From assembly GCA_964372095.1 (NCBI GenBank), contig CAYJPV010000029.1:1-64000 (forward strand): a stretch of DNA of 64,000 nt. Direction: 5' to 3'. The first letter of the stretch is position 1, and every line of letters begins with the position of its first letter. The notes below the pieces were generated by a model, which worked only from the letters and a program-made list of their open reading frames with translations, was not told the DNA's origin and made no database searches. The DNA comes from CAYJPV01 sp964372095 (GTDB lineage: Bacteria; Acidobacteriota; Vicinamibacteria; Vicinamibacterales; JAKQTR01). Made by a program: the position numbers and the translations under genes. Of the stretch, positions 1 to 8,345 are shown in pieces.

Positions 1-56
1 CCCTTGCCCCTTGTCCCTTGTCCCTACCCATGCCCCATGTCCCATGCCCCATGTCC
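1..56. repeat. Low-complexity CCCTTG/CCCATGT repeat tract
   Basis: A degenerate short-period repeat of CCCTTGT and CCCATGT-like words just upstream of the first gene. It has no coding character. Similar C-rich intergenic tracts occur at 4983-5047 and 55397-55478. Confidence 0.6.
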
Positions 57-75
57 CTGAAGTACCATTGAACCC

Positions 76-1341
76 ATGACGGCGGCGAATCTGCTTCGGG
101 ACCTGCGCGACTTCCAGTGGGAGGGCTGCGCCACGGTGGAGGGCACCACGCGCGTGGAAGTGGATGCGCGTCGTGCGGTTGAGGTGCCGACCTTCACCAA
201 CGAGTTCTGGACCGCCAAGCAGCGCGACGCCCACAGTCTCCACGAAATTTCGTACCGGGCGTGTTTTAAGCCCCAGTTGCCGCGGTTCTTCATCGAACGC
301 CTGACGGTGCCAGGCGACGTGGTCTACGACCCGTTCTCGGGGCGGGGCACCACGCCGCTCGAAGCAGCTCTTGCGGGACGCGTGCCGGCTGCGTGCGATG
401 TCAACCCGCTGTCGGCGATCCTGCTGGAACCCAGGTTCACGCCCCCGACGTGGCAGGCCGTCGCCGACCGGCTGCGCGAGATGACGAGCCGGCAGGATGC
501 CAAGAACACACGGGCCGCCTACGGACGTCCTGACACCTGCCCTGATGACCTCCTGACCTTCTACCATCCGGATACCCTGCGCGAGATCTGCGCGCTCCGT
601 TCGTGTCTGCTCGGGCACGAGTCGGCCGGGACGCTGGATCCCGTCGATCGCTGGATTCGTATGGTGGCGATCAATCGCCTGACCGGCCACTCCGCGGGGT
701 TCTTCTCGGTCTACACGTTGCCGCCCAACCAGGCCACGACCGTGCAGGCCCAGCGGAAGATCAACCATGCCCGGGCTCAGACGCCTCCGCGGCGCCTCGT
801 GTCGGACCTCGTGATCAGGAAGACGAAGAGCCTGCTGAAAGACTGCACCGAGGCGGATCGGGCGCGGCTGTCAGCCGCGGCGGCCAGCGCGCGACTGCTG
901 ACCGGGCCGGCCGACGACACACCCGGCATGCCCGCCGCGTCGGTGGCCCTGGTGGTCACGTCGCCGCCGTTTCTCAATATCGTGAACTACAAGATGGACA
1001 ACTGGCTGCGGTGCTGGTTCTGCGGCATCGATCCCGACAAGGTTCGATTGACGGTGCCTGGCAGCCTCGAGAACTGGCGCGCGGCCATGACGCGCGTATT
1101 CCACGAACTGCATCGCGTGCTGAAACCCGGCGGATTTGTGGCGTTCGAAGTGGGTGAGGTACGCAAAGGGACCGTGCGGCTCGAAGAAACCGTGATCCCC
1201 TGCGGACTGGAGGCGGGGCTCGAGCCCGTGCTGGTGCTGCTCAATACCCAGGAGTTCACCAAGACGGCCAATGTCTGGGGCGTCTCCAACAACCGTCTCG
1301 GCACGAACACCAACCGTATCGTGGTTTTCCAGAAGAACTGA
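76..1341 (+). CDS. DNA methyltransferase (SAM-dependent, site-specific type)
   Basis: Predicted amino-methyltransferase of DNA, 421 aa. The SAM-binding motif I region reads DPFSGRGTTP at residues 85-94. The catalytic motif IV is TSPPF at 295-299, the SPP[FY]-type tetrad of N4-cytosine or N6-adenine methyltransferases. The N-terminal segment NEFWTAKQRDAHSLHEISY resembles the substrate-side region of such enzymes. Motif I precedes motif IV. No restriction endonuclease or specificity subunit lies beside it; the next gene is convergent and unrelated. It is therefore a candidate orphan methyltransferase, or the left neighbour outside the window could be its partner. The family is clear; the target base and sequence cannot be read from this. 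Confidence 0.8.
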   Translation: MTAANLLRDLRDFQWEGCATVEGTTRVEVDARRAVEVPTFTNEFWTAKQRDAHSLHEISYRACFKPQLPRFFIERLTVPGDVVYDPFSGRGTTPLEAALAGRVPAACDVNPLSAILLEPRFTPPTWQAVADRLREMTSRQDAKNTRAAYGRPDTCPDDLLTFYHPDTLREICALRSCLLGHESAGTLDPVDRWIRMVAINRLTGHSAGFFSVYTLPPNQATTVQAQRKINHARAQTPPRRLVSDLVIRKTKSLLKDCTEADRARLSAAAASARLLTGPADDTPGMPAASVALVVTSPPFLNIVNYKMDNWLRCWFCGIDPDKVRLTVPGSLENWRAAMTRVFHELHRVLKPGGFVAFEVGEVRKGTVRLEETVIPCGLEAGLEPVLVLLNTQEFTKTANVWGVSNNRLGTNTNRIVVFQKN

Positions 1342-1369
1342 CGTCGACGCGCGTTCACGTCACGGGGCG

Positions 1370-2461
1370 TCAGGGAAGGGGTGGCGTCGTGCTGGAATCG
1401 TGGTTGCACTGCACCAGCGACTGCAGGTAGGCGGCTTCCAGATCGGGATCGGGCGGGTGCGTGCCTCTGGCGACACGGTCCCGCAGGAAGGCCAGTTCGC
1501 TGACGGCCCGGTGGTACGCCCGCCGCCGTTTCCAGGCCGCCAGCCCGCCAGTCATCCAGGCACGCAGCGACGAGTCGAGGCGCCCGCGTACGCCACACAA
1601 CCGATCGAGTTCGTCAGTCGAGACGATGCCCTGGTCGACCTCGCTGGCCAGCTGGGTGCGAATCATGCGTCCTTCGCGGCGCAGCGCCCGCACGGCCACG
1701 AGCAGGATCACCACCAGCATCGGCAGCATGATCAGCCCGTAGATCGCGAAGAACACGCACCCCATCATCGTGCCGGCGTTCCACAAGCCGTGAAGGGCGA
1801 CGGCGCCGATCAGGCCCGCGGGCGGGGCGGTTCTCCGGACCCATGTCCGGGACGTCTGGCGGGCGATCCCCAGCCCGAGGCCCGTCATGGCCGTGAAGAG
1901 CGGATGCGAGAAGGGGCTGACGATGCCGCGCAGCGTGAAGGTGACGGCCAGGCCGCCCGTCCCCTCTGTTGCGAGCGAGCGCCCGTAGTAGTCGATGTTC
2001 TCCACGAAGGCAAAACCCAGGCCCACCATCGAGGCGTAGACCAGTCCGTCGATGATGCCGTCGAACTCATCAGGCCGCTTCAGGAAGAACCGGTACAGGA
2101 TGACGGCCTTGAGGCATTCCTCGACCATCGGTCCGGCGACAATCGAACCCAGCGTGTCGCCGACGGCGGCGTCGGCCATCGCGTTGAGGAGTCCCGCTGC
2201 CAGGACGGCAACCGATGCGCCCCAGAGGAATGTCGTCGCCAGCATGGCGCGGGGTTCGGGCTCGTACCGGTCGATCCACAACGCCAGGGCGAGATAGACC
2301 GGCAACGGCAGCACGGCCACCGTGGCCGCGACGGCAAAGACGTCAAACCCCAGGTCCGCGCTGGTGAGCAGCAGGACGAGAACCGCGCCGAGGGCCAGCC
2401 AGGGAACCGCCCGCCCGCTCGTGAGCCGGCCGGCACGGACCCAGGGACGCGGCGAGTCCAC
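1370..2461 (-). CDS. PrsW family intramembrane metalloprotease
   Basis: Multi-pass membrane protein, 363 aa, starting at GTG. It shows the PrsW hallmarks: MVEECLKA with the EE pair at 114-115, FVEN at 152-155, HPLFT at 186-190 and HGLWN at 224-228, which supply the putative zinc-binding and catalytic residues inside membrane helices. PrsW of Bacillus cleaves an anti-sigma factor (RsiW) in response to envelope stress; substrates of homologues are mostly unknown. The gene begins 3 bp after the YajQ stop and ends the minus-strand operon DUF309-RidA-YajQ-PrsW. Several anti-sigma-like membrane proteins in this window could be substrates, which is speculation. Confidence 0.85.
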   Translation of the reverse strand: MDSPRPWVRAGRLTSGRAVPWLALGAVLVLLLTSADLGFDVFAVAATVAVLPLPVYLALALWIDRYEPEPRAMLATTFLWGASVAVLAAGLLNAMADAAVGDTLGSIVAGPMVEECLKAVILYRFFLKRPDEFDGIIDGLVYASMVGLGFAFVENIDYYGRSLATEGTGGLAVTFTLRGIVSPFSHPLFTAMTGLGLGIARQTSRTWVRRTAPPAGLIGAVALHGLWNAGTMMGCVFFAIYGLIMLPMLVVILLVAVRALRREGRMIRTQLASEVDQGIVSTDELDRLCGVRGRLDSSLRAWMTGGLAAWKRRRAYHRAVSELAFLRDRVARGTHPPDPDLEAAYLQSLVQCNHDSSTTPPLP

Positions 2462-2464
2462 GCG

Positions 2465-2971
2465 TCAGTTCTCCCGGAAGTTGCCGAACTGCAGCGCGAT
2501 GCCGAAGTCCTGCTCCTTGAGCAGCGCGATGACGGCCTGAAGCTCGTCCCGGGACCCGGACGAGATCCGCAACTGATCGCCCTGGATCGATGCCTGGACC
2601 TTCTTCAGCTTGCGGTCCTTCAGGAACTTCACCACGTCCTTGGCGGCTTCGGTCGGGATGCCCTGCTGGAGTGTGACGACACGCTTGATGATGTCGCCGC
2701 CGGCGCGAATGATGTCGCCGAGTTTCAGATTCTTCACCGGGACGTTGCGCTTCACCATCCGCCCCTGGACGATCTCCCACAGGGCCTGCATCTTGAACTC
2801 GTCGTCGGCGACCAGCGTGACGGTGTTCTCGGCACGGTTGAAGTCGATGGACGCTTTCGATCCCTTGAAGTCGTAGCGCTGCACGATCTCCTTGCGGGCC
2901 TGGTTCAGGGCGTTGTCGACCTCCTGGAGGTCAACCGTCGAGGTCACGTCGAATGAACAGGTTGTTGCCAT
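2465..2971 (-). CDS. yajQ: YajQ family nucleotide/c-di-GMP-binding protein
   Basis: A 168-aa protein of the usual YajQ (DUF520/UPF0234) length. It starts MATTCSFDVTSTVDLQEVDN and ends ALQFGNFREN, both family-typical. The family has two ferredoxin-like lobes; members in Xanthomonas and Pseudomonas bind c-di-GMP and act as transcription co-regulators, but whether this one does is unknown. It lies 8 bp downstream of the RidA-like gene and 3 bp upstream of prsW, consistent with one transcript. Confidence 0.92.
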   Translation of the reverse strand: MATTCSFDVTSTVDLQEVDNALNQARKEIVQRYDFKGSKASIDFNRAENTVTLVADDEFKMQALWEIVQGRMVKRNVPVKNLKLGDIIRAGGDIIKRVVTLQQGIPTEAAKDVVKFLKDRKLKKVQASIQGDQLRISSGSRDELQAVIALLKEQDFGIALQFGNFREN

Positions 2972-2979
2972 GAGTGCTC

Positions 2980-4146
2980 CTATTTCCTGGCGGTCAGCAT
3001 GATTTCAACCAGGCCGTCAGCGCTCATCAGGCCGGTGCCGACGATGGTGCCGGCAGGCAGGCGACCGCCGGCCCTGGCCTGGAGTGCGCGGACGACCGTG
3101 TCGGCCGTCGAGATGTCGGTGACGTAGATGACGCTCTCGTACACATTGGACCACGTAAACCCGGCGAGGGCCATGGTTCGTTCGAGGCGGGCCAGGGTTT
3201 CGTCCGTCTGGGCGGCGAGGTCCTTCGCGTTGCCGGGTACGACGCCGAGCATGCCGGACAGGTAGAGGGCCGGTCCCACACGCACGGCTGAGCTGAGGTT
3301 GGGGTTCGGCCGGCCCGGCGTGCCATCGGCGGCCGGCGTGGTCAGCACGGTCCTGCCGCCGCCTTTCACGGCCGTCAGGGTGATCTCCACCAGATAATCG
3401 GGGTGCGTCAGGGCCGCCCGAACCGTAGCCCGTGCCGGCGGGGCCTGCGGGAAGCTCGTCCGGTACACCTCGTTCATCGTCTGGAACTGCGCGATGTCCG
3501 TGATGTAGACCCGTGCGCTGACGACGTCCGCCATGGTCATCCCCGCGGCCTCCAGGATCGTGCGGGCGTTGTCGAGCACGCCCTGGGTCTGGACCCGCAT
3601 GTCGCCCGTGACTTGCGTGTTGTCCGCGCCCCTCCGGGGGATGAGGCCTGAGACGAACAACGTGTCGCCGGAGCGGATGGCCCAGCTGTACGGACTGGCG
3701 GGCACCGGCCAGCCAGCGGGCTGGACGATGATGCGCTCGGTGCCGATGGTGAGTGCGATGGCTGAGACCTCGAGCAACGCGCCCGGACGGGAGAGTGCGG
3801 CGACAATCGTCGTGCGCGTCGGGGGCGCCGTGGGCCACGTCCGTTTCCAGGCTTCGTTCAGGGCCGGGAAGTCCGCGGCGTTCGCCAGGTAGACGGTCGT
3901 GGAGACCACCTGGGACAGTGACGAGCCCGAGGCGGCCAGGCGGTCCTCGAGCGCCTTCAGGATGGCGTCGGCCTGGGCCGCGAAGCCTGCGGACAGCTGG
4001 CCGGCGGGTGCGGCGATGCCCGACACGGTGATGACGGTCCCACGGCGCTCCACTGCGGGAAATGACACGGCCGTCTGGGCGCAGACGTGCGCAGCCAGGA
4101 GGCACACGGCGGCGGTGGCCGTCAGAATCCGGAATCTGTTCATCAC
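2980..4146 (-). CDS. Exported protein with three tandem RidA (YjgF/UK114) domains
   Basis: A 388-aa protein with an N-terminal signal peptide (hydrophobic stretch ending near AHVCAQ). Three consecutive RidA-like domains follow, at about 28-135, 145-265 and 275-388; a normal RidA is a single 125-130 aa domain that forms trimers. Domains 1 and 2 keep the Arg of the P-x-R-x-T-[IV] motif (PPTRTTIV, PPARATV), which corresponds to the arginine needed for imine deamination. In domain 3 the equivalent reads PAGTIV, without Arg. The first codon is GTG with ATG next; the ATG overlaps the DUF309 stop as TGATG, suggesting translational coupling. Export is unusual for RidA. The single-chain layout suggests a pseudo-trimer. 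Confidence 0.85.
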   Translation of the reverse strand: MMNRFRILTATAAVCLLAAHVCAQTAVSFPAVERRGTVITVSGIAAPAGQLSAGFAAQADAILKALEDRLAASGSSLSQVVSTTVYLANAADFPALNEAWKRTWPTAPPTRTTIVAALSRPGALLEVSAIALTIGTERIIVQPAGWPVPASPYSWAIRSGDTLFVSGLIPRRGADNTQVTGDMRVQTQGVLDNARTILEAAGMTMADVVSARVYITDIAQFQTMNEVYRTSFPQAPPARATVRAALTHPDYLVEITLTAVKGGGRTVLTTPAADGTPGRPNPNLSSAVRVGPALYLSGMLGVVPGNAKDLAAQTDETLARLERTMALAGFTWSNVYESVIYVTDISTADTVVRALQARAGGRLPAGTIVGTGLMSADGLVEIMLTARK

Positions 4147-4544
4147 AACTTCCCTCCAGTCCAGTGAACACGAGGCGCCAGCTGCCAGTCGAACGCCGCG
4201 AGGCCGTCGGGGCCCAGCGCGGCAAGAGCTTCCTGCGCCCGCTCGGTTTCAGCGATGAGCCGTGCCACATCCACGCCCTGGCACGCGGGCGCAAACGGAC
4301 GGACGTTGCGCAGGCCCCGTTCCAGCATGACGGTGACGCCGTGGTGGTTCCCGCGCCGGGCATGGTGGAACGCCACGCCGATCTGCAGGATCCCCTGGTA
4401 CAGGCGCCGCACCGGCCCCGGCTCGGCGCGCCACAACGTTTCGAGCGTCTCGTGCTGCTCGAAGTACTCGCCCCGGTTGAACTGGGCAATGCCATCCACG
4501 AGCAGCCGGGGCGGAACGAATGAGGGCGAGTCGTTCATAAGCAA
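4143..4544 (-). CDS. DUF309 domain-containing protein
   Basis: A small cytosolic protein of about 133 aa. A second in-frame ATG two codons later is equally possible as the start. It contains the DUF309 core FNRGEYFEQHETLETLW, followed by YQGILQIGVAFHHARRGN. The family is all-helical and of unknown function; the conserved His/Glu residues suggest a metal- or ligand-binding bundle. It is the first gene of the minus-strand operon and is divergent from the SET gene, with only 24 bp between the starts, so the two promoters must overlap. Confidence 0.85.
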   Translation of the reverse strand: MLMNDSPSFVPPRLLVDGIAQFNRGEYFEQHETLETLWRAEPGPVRRLYQGILQIGVAFHHARRGNHHGVTVMLERGLRNVRPFAPACQGVDVARLIAETERAQEALAALGPDGLAAFDWQLAPRVHWTGGKL

Positions 4545-4568
4545 CGGGACCGTTGTATCTTAGAGCAG

Positions 4569-4982
4569 ATGAAACGAACAACGTATCCTCGCATTGAGCG
4601 GCGGCGGTCCAAGGTCCACGGCTGGGGCGTATTCGCCCTCGAACCCATCAACAAGAACACCCGGATCGTGCAGTACGCCGGCGAGAAGATCACCACCAAG
4701 CAGAGTTCTCCCCGCGAAGCCCGGTACCTGAAGAACGGCCACATCTGGTGTTTCACGATCAACCGGAAGTGGACGCGCGACGCCGCGGTCGGCGGCAACA
4801 TCGCGCGGTACATCAACCACGCATGCAAACCGAACTGTTATTCGCAGATCGTGGGCGACGTGATCTGGATTCGCGCCGGGCGCAACATCCGCAAAGGCGA
4901 AGAACTGCACTACAACTACTACACGGGCGGCTCCGCCGAGATTCGCTGCAACTGCCGCCGGGGATGTAAGACGATCCTGTAG
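4569..4982 (+). CDS. SET domain-containing protein (putative protein-lysine methyltransferase)
   Basis: A 137-aa stand-alone SET domain. Visible motifs are KVHGWGVFA near the N-terminus (SAM-binding GWG), YINHACKPNC (the NHxxxPNC pseudoknot motif), GEELHYNYY (the ExxxxYxY catalytic region) and a C-terminal CNCRRGC that resembles a post-SET zinc site. These features match functional SET methyltransferases in eukaryotes and in a minority of bacteria. The substrate is unknown; ribosomal or nucleoid proteins are possible. It is divergently arranged with DUF309 and is followed by a C-rich repeat tract. Confidence 0.88.
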   Translation: MKRTTYPRIERRRSKVHGWGVFALEPINKNTRIVQYAGEKITTKQSSPREARYLKNGHIWCFTINRKWTRDAAVGGNIARYINHACKPNCYSQIVGDVIWIRAGRNIRKGEELHYNYYTGGSAEIRCNCRRGCKTIL

Positions 4983-5047
4983 GGGCAAGGGGCAAGGGGC
5001 AAGGGCTGTCTCTCCCCAACCCCCAATCCCCAACCCCCAACCCCCAA
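4983..5047. repeat. G-rich then C-rich short tandem repeats
   Basis: Three copies of GGGGCAA are followed by about five copies of CCCCAACC/CCCCAATC-like units. The two halves could pair in part, and the C-tract makes the opposite strand a G-quadruplex candidate. The tract lies between the SET stop and the promoter of the BNR gene. Confidence 0.7.
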
Positions 5048-5049
5048 CC

Positions 5050-5058
5050 TGATATACT
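5050..5058 (+). promoter_or_regulatory. Candidate extended -10 promoter of the BNR-repeat gene
   Basis: The sequence TGATATACT (TG, one base, then TATACT) fits an extended -10 element; no clear -35 is visible in the preceding C-rich repeat. Transcription would start near 5065. A strong ribosome-binding site (GGAGGG) sits about 8 nt before the ATG at 5084. Confidence 0.45.
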
Positions 5059-5083
5059 GCGCGCCATTCTTGGAGGGTACCTG

Positions 5084-7440
<2,357 letters not shown>

Positions 7441-7441
<1 letters not shown>

Positions 7442-8115
7442 TGCGCTACGTCTATTACGTGCACGGGTTCGCGTCGTCGGCCCGGTCGACCAAGGCGGCG
7501 ATGTTTGCCAGCCGCCTTGGCCCGGCCGGGTTCGAACTGCGGTGCCCGGATTTCAACGAGCCCGCGTTCGAGACGCTGACGGCGTCGCGGATGGTCGGAC
7601 AACTCGAAGCCGATCTCGCGACGTTGCCCCCGGGGCCCGTTGCGCTGATCGGGTCGAGTCTCGGGGGCTTTGTCTCGTTTCTGGTGGCCGTGCGGCAAGC
7701 GAAACTGGCTGCCGCCGGCCGCCGTCCTGCCCAGTGGATTGATCGGATGGTGCTGCTCGCCCCGGCGCTCGACTTCGGCCGGACCACCTATGGGTCGATC
7801 GACGCGGCCGGCATCGAACGCTGGCGGGCGACAGGGCGTCTCGACGTGTTCCACTACGGCGACAACCGCGCGCGCCACGTGGGCTTTGCGTTGTACGAAG
7901 ACGCGCAGCAGTACGACGCGCTGGCCGAACGGACGCCCGTGCCCACGCTCATCTTCCAGGGCGGTAGTGATGACGCGGTGGACCCGGCGATGGTGCAGCG
8001 GTATGCCGCGCGCCAGCCGTTCGTGTCGCTGCGGATGATGGACGACGATCACCTGCTGATGGAGAACATCGACACGATCATCAGCGAGACGGCCGCCTTC
8101 CTCGGCGCCCCCTGA
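7441..8115 (+). CDS. YqiA/YcfP-like alpha/beta-hydrolase
   Basis: A 224-aa protein starting at GTG 7441, which overlaps the upstream stop (TAGTG). The frame stays open upstream, but homology begins only at RYVYYVHGFASS. Motifs: the oxyanion-hole strand YYVHGF; the nucleophile elbow GSSLGG (Ser near residue 67); a late acidic residue in FQGGSDDAVDP; and His in DDDHLLMEN. This is the YqiA (UPF0227) esterase pattern. Substrates of the family are poorly known; E. coli YqiA hydrolyses short acyl-CoA and pNP esters. It is probably co-translated with the BNR gene. Confidence 0.85.
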
Positions 8116-8120
8116 CGTGG

Positions 8121-8172
8121 CGTCCGGCTTCAGCCGGACGTGGTGGACGTGGCGTCCGGCTTCAGCCGGACG
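8121..8172. repeat. Two copies of a palindromic REP-like element
   Basis: A perfect 20-bp palindrome with arms CGTCCGGCTT and its mirror occurs at 8121-8140 and 8153-8172, within a 32-bp tandem unit also containing GACGTGG. It starts 5 bp after the hydrolase stop. It may act as a terminator or be a mobile REP-type sequence. Confidence 0.8.
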
Positions 8173-8196
8173 TTCTCCCCGGCTGGCGGAAGCCAT

Positions 8197-8345
8197 CCGC
8201 CACGACAGTTCCTCGCGGTAACCTATACCCGNNNNNNNNNNGGCCGGCGGGGGGGGGGGGCGGGGGGCCGGGGGCCCCCGCGGCCCCCCCCCCGGGGGCC
8301 CCCCCCCCCCCCGCCACGACAGTTCCTCGCGGTAACCTATACCCG
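8197..8345. other. Assembly gap flanked by a 35-bp direct duplication
   Basis: Ten N occupy 8232-8241. Exactly the same 35 bases occur before the gap (8197-8231) and after it (8311-8345), with 69 bases of almost pure G/C homopolymer between. This is typical of a failed gap join. The true genome probably runs from copy one straight into the GTG start at 8345, so the gap sequence should not be interpreted biologically. Confidence 0.9.

Noticed and set aside
1271..2956. Long plus-strand open frame opposite PrsW and YajQ
   Set aside because: It is antisense to two clearly recognisable genes, has no family motifs, and has the His/Gln/Arg/Gly-rich composition expected of GC-rich antisense frames.
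8242..8310. G-quadruplex or regulatory G/C tract
   Set aside because: It lies between duplicated contig ends beside an N run and is most likely an assembly artefact.
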